Positions 8,016 through 16,824 of a DNA stretch of 49,169 nucleotides are shown in pieces. The stretch is from Acidobacteriota bacterium (GTDB taxonomy: Bacteria; Acidobacteriota; Terriglobia; 2-12-FULL-54-10), in assembly GCA_009691245.1 (NCBI GenBank), contig SHUM01000024.1, positions 1 to 49,169 on the forward strand, in the 5' to 3' direction. The position numbers were made by a program, and so were the translations under genes. Under the pieces are notes generated by a model, which saw nothing but the letters and a program-made list of their open reading frames with translations, was not told the origin of the DNA and ran no database searches. How positions within the stretch are numbered: position 1 is the first letter of the stretch; each line of letters starts with the position of its first letter.

Positions 8016-9152
8016 TTACTTTTTCGCCGGTGCCGGCTTGCCGCCCACCTGCGTGGTGACCGAGGTACTCAGTGATTCGATCAGCGCCTTCGCGCCAGCA
8101 GCGTTGGGGCCGGTGGGAGCCGCGGCGAGGTATTTCTCCAGAGCATCCTGCGTGCCCGACGCCGGGACCATCGCGCCGGTCTTGGGATCAATGGTGGCCA
8201 TGCCGATCAGGGTTACGCCCATCTGGTAGTAGCCTTCCACGAACGGTGGGGTGGTCTGCGTGGACTTGGTGAAGGCATCGGCGGCTTCCTTCATGTTGCC
8301 CTTGTTCACCAGCACCGCGCCCAGATTGAAGAAATACTGCCCGGCGTTGACCGGATCGAGGCTGGCGGCCTGGGTCAGCTCGACCTGCGCCTCGGCGGCC
8401 ATGCCCATGTTGGCCAGCGCCAGCCCGTAATTATTGTGATAAGAAGCATCGTCGGCTTTCAGCTCGATGGCCTTCTTGTAGTTGTCGATGGACTTGGTAT
8501 AGAACTCTTTCCGCTGCGCCGCATCGCGCGTGGCTAAGGCCTTGCCGCCCCAGGCTTCGCCGAGTTGCGCGAAGATCACGTGCTGCGTGGCGTCCACCGA
8601 CGCGGCGGCTTCAAACTGCGGGATAGCCGTGTCATAGTCCTTGGCCTTCATCGCTTCCATCGCACCGCCGAACTTGGCGCTCAGTTCCTGACGCTTCTTG
8701 ATGGATTCGGCGCGGTCGGAGGCGGCCTTCTCGATGGCCGCCATCTGCGCCTCGGAGAGCTTGCCCCCCGGCTGCTCGGTAACCGAGACTCCGGCTGCCT
8801 GCGCTTCCGTGCGGGCGCGCTCCTCGCGCAGGTTGATGTTGACGGTGGCCGGCTCGTTCATGCGCGTGGTGATGTTGCCCTGCTTGAACAGAGGCTTGCC
8901 ATCCTTCAACACGGAAACAGAGAACTTGCCGAGCGGCAGGCCGGCATGGAAAAATCTGCCGTTCTTATCGGTCTTGACTTCGTAGTGGCCGCGAATATCC
9001 TCGCGGTCGATGGAGACGGCGCCGTTGGTGTAGGGCTTGCCATCTTCGCCGATCACCGTGCCGGTCATCTGGCCGAACTGAGCGGAAGCGGTGCCCGCAC
9101 CCAGAGTGAGCAGTCCAAGCAACATGCCCAGTGCCCATACTTTTTTCATCAT
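8016..9152 (-). CDS. Secreted TPR protein with carboxypeptidase-regulatory-like domain
   Basis: This 378-residue protein starts from MMKKVWALG, preceded by GGGAG at good spacing. A signal peptide (GMLLGLLTLGAGTASAQ) leads into a CarboxypepD_reg-like beta-sandwich (GTVIGEDGKPYTNGAVSID to TVNINL, about residues 28-110). A charged linker follows, then TPR repeats from about residue 155 to 330 (for example AIPQFEAAASVD, NYKKAIELKADDASYHNNYGLALANMG, AADAFTKSTQTTP). The combination is common in acidobacterial envelope proteins, where it probably supports protein-protein contacts in the periplasm. No enzymatic motif is visible. A longer start at 9197 is possible but would put 15 residues before the signal peptide. 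Confidence 0.85.
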   Translation of the reverse strand: MMKKVWALGMLLGLLTLGAGTASAQFGQMTGTVIGEDGKPYTNGAVSIDREDIRGHYEVKTDKNGRFFHAGLPLGKFSVSVLKDGKPLFKQGNITTRMNEPATVNINLREERARTEAQAAGVSVTEQPGGKLSEAQMAAIEKAASDRAESIKKRQELSAKFGGAMEAMKAKDYDTAIPQFEAAASVDATQHVIFAQLGEAWGGKALATRDAAQRKEFYTKSIDNYKKAIELKADDASYHNNYGLALANMGMAAEAQVELTQAASLDPVNAGQYFFNLGAVLVNKGNMKEAADAFTKSTQTTPPFVEGYYQMGVTLIGMATIDPKTGAMVPASGTQDALEKYLAAAPTGPNAAGAKALIESLSTSVTTQVGGKPAPAKK

Positions 9153-9275
9153 CTTGGTTTCTCCCATGCTTTCAAATTTACTACGCGCGACGCGCATGCA
9201 CCTTCAATACAATAGACGCAATTTTTGGATGAAAGGTTTCCTTGCCATCCGGGGTTGGCGTTTGGACTCAGTTAC

Positions 9276-10019
9276 CTATGGGATGGCCGGAGAGTCCGGA
9301 TTAACCCTGTAGGAAATGGCATCCACCACGCCGGCCTGCGCAAAGGCCCGCAGCCTCAGGGCACAACTATCGCACGTACCGCAGGCCGTTTCGCTTTCCC
9401 GGTAGCATGACCAGCTTAAATGAAGTGGCGCTCCAAGTTCAACCCCCTTTTTGATGATGGCGTCCTTGGGCAGGTGAATCAGCGGCGTAACGATCTTGAT
9501 GGCGGCATCGGGACTGGCGCCGGCTTTGGTTCCGGCCTCGGTTCCCACCTTTGTGCCCACCTGTATCAGTTCATTGAATACGCGATAGTATTCCGGGCGG
9601 CAATCGGGGTAGCCGGAGCTGTCCGGCTCCACCGCGCCGATGAATATTTTGCTCGCGCCGATCACCTCCGCCCAGGAGACGGCAATGGCCAGAAAATGCG
9701 CGTTGCGGAAGGGCACATAGCTGGTGGGAATGTCGTTAAATATTTCGGGGGCCGCAAGGTCGGCCTCGCGTAACGGGATCGCGGCATCGGTCAACGCCGA
9801 TCCGCCGATCTGGCCGAGCACGGCATGGTCCGCCACCAGCCGCTGCGTGATGTGATAGTAGTCGGCGATCTGCTCGAACGCGCGCCGCTCCCGCTTAGCG
9901 GTGAGTTGCCCGTAAGACACATGCAGCGCGGCAACGCGATAATCCCGCGCCGCGATGGCCGCCGTTACGCAGCTATCCATGCCGCCCGACATCAGCACCA
10001 CCGCCGTCGCACGGGGCAT
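9276..10019 (-). CDS. queC: 7-cyano-7-deazaguanine synthase QueC
   Basis: QueC converts 7-carboxy-7-deazaguanine to preQ0 using ATP and ammonia. The 247-residue protein has the PP-loop SGGMDS at residues 11-16. It also has the C-terminal zinc site CYRESETACGTCDSC, the YVPFRNAHFL segment and the GAVEPDSSGYPDCRPEYY segment. A low-complexity insert (GTKVGTEAGTKAGA) sits in a loop near residue 165. The start was taken at MPRATAVVLM (10019), because the extra codons upstream run into a dispersed repeat. The gene lies downstream of queE on the same strand, in a cluster with queD, which supports a complete route to preQ0. Confidence 0.95.
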   Translation of the reverse strand: MPRATAVVLMSGGMDSCVTAAIAARDYRVAALHVSYGQLTAKRERRAFEQIADYYHITQRLVADHAVLGQIGGSALTDAAIPLREADLAAPEIFNDIPTSYVPFRNAHFLAIAVSWAEVIGASKIFIGAVEPDSSGYPDCRPEYYRVFNELIQVGTKVGTEAGTKAGASPDAAIKIVTPLIHLPKDAIIKKGVELGAPLHLSWSCYRESETACGTCDSCALRLRAFAQAGVVDAISYRVNPDSPAIP

Positions 10020-10061
10020 GTTGGATGGGTTAGATATGGCCGTCACTCCTCTATATTCGTC

Positions 10062-10165
10062 GTCATTCCGAGCGCAGCGAGGAACCTGCTTTTGTGTCAC
10101 AGAGCCGCGCGCGTCAGCAAGCGGACACGCCAGAAAAGCAGATTCCTCGCTGCGCTCGGAATGAC
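10062..10165. repeat. Inverted repeat of the gtcattccgagcgcagcgagga type
   Basis: Arms at 10062-10093 and 10134-10165 (32 bases, one mismatch) surround a 40-base centre, in the gap between queE and queC. A related, more diverged copy lies at 13847-13934. This is a dispersed palindromic element in intergenic DNA with no coding capacity. Confidence 0.85.
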
Positions 10166-10175
10166 AGAAGAAAGG

Positions 10176-10835
10176 TTACACGCCCTGCGTGTTCGGCTCC
10201 CAGATAAACTTGTGCAACTGCATCCCAAGGCGCACCGGCAGGCCGTCCTCGAGTATCCACTCTGCCAGCGGACGCGGCTCCAGTTGGCCGAACACCGGCG
10301 AGAAGATCAGCGCATCAACTTTGCCTGGCAAGCCGTGCTCGTCGATGAAGGCGCGGGCAAACTCGTAGTCCTCCCGACTTGCTAAGACGAACTTGAGTTG
10401 ATCGCTTGGCCGCAGCACTTCAAGGTTCTTCCTGTCGAACGTGCCACCCTCGCCGCTTCCCGGACACTTCACGTCGATCACTCGCACCACCGGCGCGGGC
10501 ACGTCGCCGACGAAACGCTCGCCGCTGGTCTCGATGAGCACCTGATAGCGCGCGGCGAGCAGGGCGTCCAGCAACGCGCAGCACTCTTTCTGCAGCAGCG
10601 GCTCGCCACCAGTTACCTCGACAAGGTTTATCGCGCGCCGGCCATCGTTCTCGCTGAAGCCACGCACCACCTCCATCACTTCCGCGATGGACATCTTCTT
10701 GCCGCCATAAAACGAATACTCCGAGTCGCACCAAGTGCAGCGCAGGTTGCATCCCGTCAGGCGCACGAAGATGCAGGGCAGCCCCGCGTAAGTGGACTCA
10801 CCTTGAATGGATCGGAATATTTCAGTGATCTGCAT
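10176..10835 (-). CDS. queE: 7-carboxy-7-deazaguanine synthase QueE
   Basis: QueE is a radical-SAM enzyme that contracts 6-carboxytetrahydropterin to 7-carboxy-7-deazaguanine. This 219-residue protein has the N-terminal EIFRSIQGES substrate segment. The CxxxCxxC [4Fe-4S] cluster motif follows (C29, C33, C36 in GCNLRCTWCDSEY), then the SAM-binding VTGGEPLLQ. Its length is normal for the family. It sits between dinB and queC, all on the minus strand, together with queD. Confidence 0.95.
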   Translation of the reverse strand: MQITEIFRSIQGESTYAGLPCIFVRLTGCNLRCTWCDSEYSFYGGKKMSIAEVMEVVRGFSENDGRRAINLVEVTGGEPLLQKECCALLDALLAARYQVLIETSGERFVGDVPAPVVRVIDVKCPGSGEGGTFDRKNLEVLRPSDQLKFVLASREDYEFARAFIDEHGLPGKVDALIFSPVFGQLEPRPLAEWILEDGLPVRLGMQLHKFIWEPNTQGV

Positions 10836-10894
10836 GAGGGGAAATCAGATGTTAGAAGCCAGGAGTTGGAAGCCAGAATCAACGCTACGGCGCG

Positions 10895-11344
10895 CTACGA
10901 ACCCTTCAGTGCCAATGCGATCTGTTCAAGATGATGTTCGTTATGGGAAGCAACCTTGTCGAACTCAGCCTTCAGCGTCCGAACGCCGGTTTCATTGTGG
11001 ACGAATTCCAGGTGGCCACTGCTGTCGTAATGCAGGCGCGCTTGATAAATGACGCCAGCACGGACGGAATCGTAAATTCGCCGAGATAAATCGAGAGGCA
11101 CATGGGAATAGTCGAGGCCCTTTGCCCAGGCATCCTGATCGAACGCCCAGAGCACTTGTCGAGGTTCACTGATAATCCGCCGAATGCGGTCGAATAGAAC
11201 TGTCTCTGCATCCGCAATGTGATGCAATAAGAAGCGGGCCGACCATTTGCCCGGTCCATAACTCCGAGAGAGTTGCTCATCGCCCAACTCAAAGTACGGC
11301 AGAGTGCGCTCTCTCGCTGCTTCCAGTCGCGTGACAATATCCAT
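10895..11344 (-). CDS. DinB-family putative metal-dependent protein
   Basis: This 149-residue four-helix-bundle protein of the DinB/YfiT type has conserved histidines that fit the usual metal triad: H42 in LLHHIADAE, and H134 and H138 in SHNEHHLEQI. DinB-like proteins include thiol transferases (bacillithiol or mycothiol) and enzymes of unknown role. This one cannot be assigned. It is inserted between queD and queE on the same strand, with gaps of 34 and 59 bases, so it is probably co-transcribed with 7-deazaguanine genes. Confidence 0.85.
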   Translation of the reverse strand: MDIVTRLEAARERTLPYFELGDEQLSRSYGPGKWSARFLLHHIADAETVLFDRIRRIISEPRQVLWAFDQDAWAKGLDYSHVPLDLSRRIYDSVRAGVIYQARLHYDSSGHLEFVHNETGVRTLKAEFDKVASHNEHHLEQIALALKGS

Positions 11345-11378
11345 GTCAATCTTTCTGAACTTCTAACTACTATCTCCT

Positions 11379-11798
11379 TCATTCACTGTAAGTGGCCGTG
11401 GTGATGTCGGCTTCCCACACGGTTACTTCGCGGACACGGCATGGCGCGCTGGGCGGGTTGATTCCCTTTAGTTCTTCGGATGGGCCGGCGGACATGGAGC
11501 GCGCTACTTCGTCGTAAAAGTACTTGGCGATGTTTTCCGCCGAGGGGTTTAGTACGTCAAACGGAGCCAGCTCGTTCAGAAACGTATGGTCAACTTTCTT
11601 CACCGCTCCGTGCAGCGCGTCCTTCAGTTCCTTGAAGTCGCACAGCAGGCCGATGGAGTTCAGCGCGGGGCCTTCCAGAGTAACGCGCACCTTGTAATTA
11701 TGGCCGTGCAGGTTCTCGCACTTGCCGCGATAGCCGCGCAACTGATGTGCCGCCGCGAAACTTTCCTCTACCCAAACCTGATACATTCCCGCACTCAC
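11379..11798 (-). CDS. queD: 6-carboxytetrahydropterin synthase QueD
   Basis: QueD makes 6-carboxytetrahydropterin from dihydroneopterin triphosphate, the first committed step towards preQ0. The 139-residue protein has zinc-binding H18 (AAAHQL), H31 and H33 (ENLHGHNY), the catalytic cysteine C27 (GKCENLHGH), and the C-terminal catalytic glutamate in VWEAD. The start overlaps the end of the dinG-type gene by 4 bases, indicating translational coupling. Confidence 0.95.
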   Translation of the reverse strand: MSAGMYQVWVEESFAAAHQLRGYRGKCENLHGHNYKVRVTLEGPALNSIGLLCDFKELKDALHGAVKKVDHTFLNELAPFDVLNPSAENIAKYFYDEVARSMSAGPSEELKGINPPSAPCRVREVTVWEADITTATYSE

Positions 11799-13810
11799 TC
11801 CCCATCAATTTCTTCAAACATCTTTTTAACTTCCGCGCGGTCGCGTGTTACGCGGTAGGACGGCAGGCTTTCCAGGAACACCTTTCCGTAGCCCTTCGAC
11901 TTGATCCGCGGATCGAGCAGCACCAGAACGCCGCGATCCGACTTGTTGCGGATCAGCCGCCCGAAACCCTGCTTCAGCGCGATCACAGCGTCGGGCACCT
12001 GATACTCGTAAAACGGGTTACCGCCCGCGTCGCGCAAGCTCTCAACGCGCGCCTTCACCACAGGGTCTGAAGGGACTGCGAAGGGCAGGCGGTCGATGAT
12101 CACCGCGCTTAATTTTTCGCCCGGCACATCCACGCCCTGCCAGAAGCTGGAGGTGGCGAACAGCACCGCGCCGGCCATCTCGTCGCTCTGAAACTGCTCC
12201 AGCAAGACGCGCTTGGGCGCCGTGCCCTGCAACAATAAAGGATAACGCACTTTGGTATGCGCGCGCGCGAGGAACTGCTTCACGCGATCATGTGCCATCC
12301 GCATCTGCTGGTTGCTGGTGAACAGCACAAAGGCGCGACCGCCGGAAATTTTAATCAGTTGAATGATCTCCTCCACGGCGGCATTGGCAAACGCCGGGTC
12401 ATTCGGTTCGGGCATGTCGGGCGGCAGGTAGAGCAGCGCCTGCTTGGGATAGTCGAAGTGCGGCTCCAGAATCATCTCCTCAGCGCGGCGAATGCCGAGA
12501 CGCGATTTCACGAAGTCAAAGGTTCCGCCGACGGCCAGAGTGGCGGAGGTCAGCACGATGGTTTCGACCTTATCAAATAGACGTTCAGTGAGGATGGGCG
12601 CCACGTCGATGGGCGTCGCCTGCAAATATAATCCGCGTCCGCGGCGCTCGTACCAGTGGACGAAGCGGCGGTCGCTGCTCTCCATCAGGAAGGTCAGGTC
12701 GCCGCGCAGCTCGTCGATGCGCCCCATCAGCGTGTGAACTTCTTCCGGTTTTTCCCCGAGCGCGGCCAGCTCGCCGCGCAGACGCGCAATCGAATTTTGC
12801 AGCGCGGAATATTGATCGAAGTGCTCTTCCAGAAATTGCGGCCGCTGCTCGAATCCGAAGCGGCCCTCGGGGGCGGGGAAGAGCGAGTAGAACATCTGCG
12901 AGTCTTCGTGCAGGCGTTTCAGCGCGCGCTGCAATGAAGTGTTGATGCATTCCTTCTGGCGCAGCGTCTGCTCGGCGTCGCGCGTCAGCTCATCGAAGCG
13001 GAAGTTGCTGCACTCCAGGCCGAAGTACTCACCAGCGATGGATTCAATCTCGTGTGCCTCATCAAAGACCACGGCGCCGTAGTTGGGCAGGATGCCGCCG
13101 TATTCGTTCTGGCGCAGCGCGAGGTCGGCGAAGAAGAGATGATGATTGACGATGACGATGTCGCTGTCGAGCGCGCGGGTATGCATCAGCGTGAGGAAGC
13201 AGCGATCGTACTGCTTGCACTTCGAGCCGGTGCAGGCCTCGCGCCGCGCGTCGAGACGGCCCCACAGCGCGCTGTCCTCGGCCAACTCGGCTAACTCGCT
13301 GCGGTCGCCGGTCTCGGTCTTGTCTTCCCAGGAGCGAATCTGCGCGAACTCCTCGACCTCTTCAAGACCGCGCAGCATGGGCCGGCCGTCCATGTCGTAA
13401 ACTTTCTGGCGACACAGATAATTCGACCGCCCCTTCATGTAGCAGACGCGCAAGGGCCGCCCGAGAATGGGCGCGAGATGTTCGGCGAGGAAGGGAATAT
13501 CCTTGTAGTAAAGCTGGTCCTGAAGATTCTTGGTGCCCGTGGAAATGATGACGCGCTGCTCGCTGGTCAGCGCCGGTATCAGATAAGCGAGCGTCTTGCC
13601 CGTGCCTGTGCCGGCCTCGACCAGCAGGTGTTTGCGCTGTTTGAACGCCGCTTCCACGGCCTTGGCCATCTGCAATTGACCGGGGCGATATTCATAGGCC
13701 GGGTGACTCTTCTGTAGCCAACCGCCAGGGCCGAAGCATGCGTACATGTCGTTGTGTGAGGCGGGCTGCGAGCCGGAGCGAGCGCCGGATTGTGTGGAGG
13801 TGGTCATCAC
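11795..13810 (-). CDS. dinG: DinG/YoaA-type ATP-dependent DNA helicase
   Basis: This is a 671-residue superfamily-2 XPD-like helicase, 5'-3' in the family, acting on DNA or R-loop structures. Walker A EAGTGTGKT is at residues 65-73 and Walker B DEAHE is near 249. Four cysteines fit the Fe-S domain (C in RVCYMKGRSNYLC near 120-131, and CTGSKCKQYDRC near 195-206). The C-terminal motif VI region is ALKQGFGRLIRNKSDRG. The cysteines place it in the YoaA/DinG branch. It is the first gene of a minus-strand series that continues into queD. Confidence 0.93.
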   Translation of the reverse strand: MMTTSTQSGARSGSQPASHNDMYACFGPGGWLQKSHPAYEYRPGQLQMAKAVEAAFKQRKHLLVEAGTGTGKTLAYLIPALTSEQRVIISTGTKNLQDQLYYKDIPFLAEHLAPILGRPLRVCYMKGRSNYLCRQKVYDMDGRPMLRGLEEVEEFAQIRSWEDKTETGDRSELAELAEDSALWGRLDARREACTGSKCKQYDRCFLTLMHTRALDSDIVIVNHHLFFADLALRQNEYGGILPNYGAVVFDEAHEIESIAGEYFGLECSNFRFDELTRDAEQTLRQKECINTSLQRALKRLHEDSQMFYSLFPAPEGRFGFEQRPQFLEEHFDQYSALQNSIARLRGELAALGEKPEEVHTLMGRIDELRGDLTFLMESSDRRFVHWYERRGRGLYLQATPIDVAPILTERLFDKVETIVLTSATLAVGGTFDFVKSRLGIRRAEEMILEPHFDYPKQALLYLPPDMPEPNDPAFANAAVEEIIQLIKISGGRAFVLFTSNQQMRMAHDRVKQFLARAHTKVRYPLLLQGTAPKRVLLEQFQSDEMAGAVLFATSSFWQGVDVPGEKLSAVIIDRLPFAVPSDPVVKARVESLRDAGGNPFYEYQVPDAVIALKQGFGRLIRNKSDRGVLVLLDPRIKSKGYGKVFLESLPSYRVTRDRAEVKKMFEEIDGE

Positions 13811-13846
13811 AAATTTGCTTTATTGAAATACATTATCTAAATCGGC

Positions 13847-13934
13847 TGTCATTCTGAGCGTAGCGAAGAATCTATTTTTCTCCCGCCGCCTGCTGCTGAC
13901 GTAAAGCAATCCTTCGCGGCGCTCAGGATGACAG
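13847..13934. repeat. Imperfect inverted repeat of the gtcattctgagcg type
   Basis: Arms at about 13847-13872 and 13907-13934 are imperfect complements of each other and are related to the 10062-10165 element. It lies between the siroheme-synthase gene and the helicase gene. Confidence 0.7.
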
Positions 13935-13958
13935 CGCTGGAAGGATAGGGAGAAGCGC

Positions 13959-14630
13959 CTATTTGCTGGCGCGATCATTTTTGCGTGCGCGCTCAATCAT
14001 CTGCAATGCCAGCTGTCGGGCCTGCACGCTTTTGCGCTGGCGCAGGAGACGCCCAATTTGTTCGCCCGCAAGCTGGTTCCACAATGCGGCGCGCCGAGGC
14101 TGGGGGACTTTTCGGATCACCGCGGGCCGCAACTGGTTCAACAGATTGGCCCACTGAAGGTACTCGCTGCGAATGGTGTCCGCGATGGCTACCGCCAGGT
14201 TGCGCGCCAACGCCGGACTCGCTCCGCCCGTGGATACCGCGATCTGCACGCGGCCTGCCCTGGCGGATGCGGGAAGGATGAAATTGCCCAATTCTGGAAG
14301 CGCGGCGCAGTTGACCGCGAAGCCCCGGCGACGGGCTCCCTGTGCGACGCGACGATCCACCTCCGGATGATCCGTGGCGCTGAACACCATGCATTGGCCG
14401 CGCAGGTCTTCTGCCTTATACTCACGGGCATGCCAGTGCAACTGTCCCGAGGCTGACCAGCGTTTTACGGCAGCCGTGGCCAGAGGGGCCACCACGGTAA
14501 CGTCCGCACCAGCATTCAGCAGGCCGCGAATCTTGCGCTCGGCCACTGCTCCTGCGCCGACCACGAGCACGGGTTCATCGTTCAGGTTGAGGAAGATCGG
14601 ATAGTATGGTTTGTTTTTTGAAATAGTCAC
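13959..14630 (-). CDS. Precorrin-2 dehydrogenase / sirohydrochlorin ferrochelatase
   Basis: This is a 223-residue Met8p/CysG-N-type protein that oxidises precorrin-2 with NAD and can insert iron to make siroheme. The Rossmann motif VLVVGAGAVAERK is at residues 21-33, with downstream FSATDHPEVDRRV and the characteristic VNCAALPELGNFILPA and VQIAVSTGGASPALA segments. The methyltransferase half of CysG is absent, as in the stand-alone form. Siroheme serves sulfite and nitrite reductases. The nearby SoxC/SoxD genes are on the opposite strand, so a functional tie is only suggestive. Confidence 0.92.
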   Translation of the reverse strand: MTISKNKPYYPIFLNLNDEPVLVVGAGAVAERKIRGLLNAGADVTVVAPLATAAVKRWSASGQLHWHAREYKAEDLRGQCMVFSATDHPEVDRRVAQGARRRGFAVNCAALPELGNFILPASARAGRVQIAVSTGGASPALARNLAVAIADTIRSEYLQWANLLNQLRPAVIRKVPQPRRAALWNQLAGEQIGRLLRQRKSVQARQLALQMIERARKNDRASK

Positions 14631-14997
14631 AGCTCATTGTCACAGCGTATGCACAGACATTGAGAATAACACACTAGCGGGAACCGTCTGGAGGCAGGCT
14701 GTAAAGGAGCCGAAGGATGTGCAATGCAATGGCGGGCCAGGTGGGACACCTATCGAACTCTGTTGGCTCAGACATTCCATCCATCCGTCAAGCTAACTGT
14801 ACGTCCAAGAAACTGTAGCGCGGTTGATCCGGCAGTGGACGACAGCGGGTTGCGAGGACCTCTGGAAGGGCGGTTCGGAGCCGACCACTCCCTCGGGGAG
14901 AAAAACTCGCCCGCCTGAAGGCAAATGGGTGTATATTTTCAATCGGCGGAAGTCCCAAAGACTATTCCTGGCAATTGCATCTGCGAAGGAGAGACCC
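14631..14997. other. Divergent intergenic region between siroheme and sulfite dehydrogenase genes
   Basis: The region holds the promoters of two divergent genes and one copy of a 31-base repeat (14730-14760). A longer open frame extends upstream of the soxC start but has no signal-peptide or domain character. No other structure was recognised. Confidence 0.4.
14730..14760. repeat. 31-base dispersed repeat, copy 1
   Basis: The sequence starting tggcgggccaggtgggaca matches 17067-17097 at 28 of 31 positions. It resembles, with an insertion, the 3' end of the tRNA-Ser gene as read on the plus strand (tggcggagagggtggga). It may be a tRNA-end fragment or the end of a lost insertion element. Confidence 0.65.
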
Positions 14998-16233
14998 ATG
15001 GATACGAAACAATCGAATCGAAGAAAATTTCTAAAAGGGAGCGCGGCGTTGGCCGGATTGGCCGCCGTACGGTCCGCTAGTGGACAGACTCCAGCACCTG
15101 GAGCGTTCATCAAAGGCAATACGGAACTGGTCGCCTATGGCCAGCGCTCCCGTTTCGAGACCGCGGTACGCGTGTCGCACGGCGGAAGGAATTCACCCGA
15201 CGCCTTTGGACTCGTTATGCACGTGGCGACTCCGCTGCAGGACTCGGTGGGGGTGATCACGCCATCCGCGCTCCACTATGTGGCGACCACCCGTGGCTCC
15301 TACATTCCGGACATTGATCCCAAGGAGCATCGGCTCATGGTCCACGGAATGGTGGACCGTCCGCTGACCTTCACCATGGAGGATCTGAAGCGCCTCCCTT
15401 CCGTCACCCGCCTTCATTTCGTCGAGTGCGCGGCGAACCGTCCGAGTCCCACGGCTAAGACCATTCAGGATTCGCACGGGATGACCAGTTGCGCCGAATG
15501 GACCGGAGTGCTCCTGAGTGTGCTGCTCAAGGAGGCCGGGGTGCAAGGCGGGGCTTCCTGGATAGTTGCGGAAGGGGCGGAGGAAGTGAAGGGAGCGTCG
15601 AGCATTCCGATGGCGAAGGCCATGGACGACTGTCTGGTGGCCTACGGCATGAACGGCGAGGCGGTGCGTCCCCAGCAAGGTTATCCGCTGCGCTTGTTGG
15701 TTCCCGGCTTCGAAGGAATCTTTAACGTAAAGTGGCTGAGGCGAATCAAGGCGGTGGACCAGTACTACATGACTTACAACGACTTCGGGCATCTGCGACA
15801 GGAGCCTGAAAACGCTGCGTTGGGTTACCAGATCGGACCGAAATCGGTCATCACCTTTCCTTGCGTGGGAACGCAGTTGCCCGGCAAGGGATTCTACGAG
15901 ATCAGTGGCTTGGCCTGGTCCGGTGGGGGCGCCATACGCAGGGTGGAGGTATCCACCAACGGCGGACGGAGCTGGACAGACGCCGAGATTCGGGGAACGG
16001 CACAGCGCATGGCCCATACCCGGTTTAGCCTCACCTGGAATTGGGACGGAACAGAGACCGCGCTGCTTTCGCGCTGCACGGACGAAATGGGGAAGATTCA
16101 ACCGACGCGAGCCCAGGTCGCCGAGTTCTTTAAGGCGCCCCTGGTTCCGTCATACAGGGCCCCGGGCCAGGACAATACCATTCAGACATGGAAGATCGCG
16201 GGCGATGGGAGCGTTCACAATGCGTATTCTTAG
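14998..16233 (+). CDS. soxC: Sulfite dehydrogenase molybdopterin subunit (SoxC-like)
   Basis: This 411-residue sulfite-oxidase-family enzyme starts with a Tat signal (RRKFLKG at 8-14, then AALAGLAAVRSASGQ), so it is exported folded to the periplasm. The Mo-cofactor domain has the cysteine ligand C144 in HFVECAANR and the GMTSCAEWTGVLL segment. The C-terminal dimerisation domain follows from about residue 300 (GAIRRVEVSTNGGRSW). SYIPDIDPKEHRLMVHG is typical of SoxC rather than animal sulfite oxidase. The start at 14998 is preceded by GGAGAG. It overlaps the cytochrome gene by 14 bases. No soxXYZAB genes are in the window, so the pair may act as a stand-alone sulfite or sulfane dehydrogenase. 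Confidence 0.92.
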   Translation: MDTKQSNRRKFLKGSAALAGLAAVRSASGQTPAPGAFIKGNTELVAYGQRSRFETAVRVSHGGRNSPDAFGLVMHVATPLQDSVGVITPSALHYVATTRGSYIPDIDPKEHRLMVHGMVDRPLTFTMEDLKRLPSVTRLHFVECAANRPSPTAKTIQDSHGMTSCAEWTGVLLSVLLKEAGVQGGASWIVAEGAEEVKGASSIPMAKAMDDCLVAYGMNGEAVRPQQGYPLRLLVPGFEGIFNVKWLRRIKAVDQYYMTYNDFGHLRQEPENAALGYQIGPKSVITFPCVGTQLPGKGFYEISGLAWSGGGAIRRVEVSTNGGRSWTDAEIRGTAQRMAHTRFSLTWNWDGTETALLSRCTDEMGKIQPTRAQVAEFFKAPLVPSYRAPGQDNTIQTWKIAGDGSVHNAYS

Positions 16234-16780
16234 GCTTCTCTCGTTGGTGTTGCTGCTGGGGGGCTCCGCGCTGGCGCAGTCGACGTACGGCGTGGGAAGC
16301 ACCCCGAGCAAAGAGGATATTCGTCTCTGGGATATCTCCATCAGTCCGACGGGAGCGGAACTCCCGCCGGGACGCGGAGCCGTCAAGGACGGTGCGCGGC
16401 TCTATGTGGCGAAAGGGTGCGCGGCTTGCCACGGGGCGACAGCGAAAGGAGGCCCCGCTCCCACTTTGCTAAAATCCGAAGCGAAGCCGAATGGCACTCC
16501 CTGGGACTTGGGGCGAGTACTGCCGATCCGCTCGCCGTACGCTACGACGGTATGGGACTACATCAATCGCGCCATGCCTCTCAATCGGGAGGGGACGCTA
16601 ACGGCTGATGAGGTCTACGCGCTGACCGCCTATCTGCTCAACATCAACGGTGTCATCCCGGAGGACGCGGTAATGGACGCCCAGAGCCTGCCGAAGGTGA
16701 AGATGCCAAACCGCGAGGCATGGGCTCCCCTACCGGATTGGAGGCCCGGAATGCCAAGGTTTGCAGGTTACCCCTACTAG
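16220..16780 (+). CDS. c-type cytochrome subunit of sulfite dehydrogenase (SoxD-like)
   Basis: This 186-residue protein has a signal peptide (LRLLSLVLLLGGSALAQ) and one haem-binding motif, CAACH (C67-H71). A likely axial methionine lies in NRAMPLN near residue 125. It starts inside the end of soxC, in another frame with a 14-base overlap, which points to coupled translation and a two-subunit enzyme. The cytochrome would accept electrons from the molybdenum subunit. SoxD proteins are often larger, with two haems, so a SorB-like role is equally possible. Confidence 0.88.
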   Translation: MRILRLLSLVLLLGGSALAQSTYGVGSTPSKEDIRLWDISISPTGAELPPGRGAVKDGARLYVAKGCAACHGATAKGGPAPTLLKSEAKPNGTPWDLGRVLPIRSPYATTVWDYINRAMPLNREGTLTADEVYALTAYLLNINGVIPEDAVMDAQSLPKVKMPNREAWAPLPDWRPGMPRFAGYPY

Positions 16781-16824
16781 CCCTTCGTCAGGCACTAAAA
16801 GTCGCCACTTTGGAGATTATCTTG

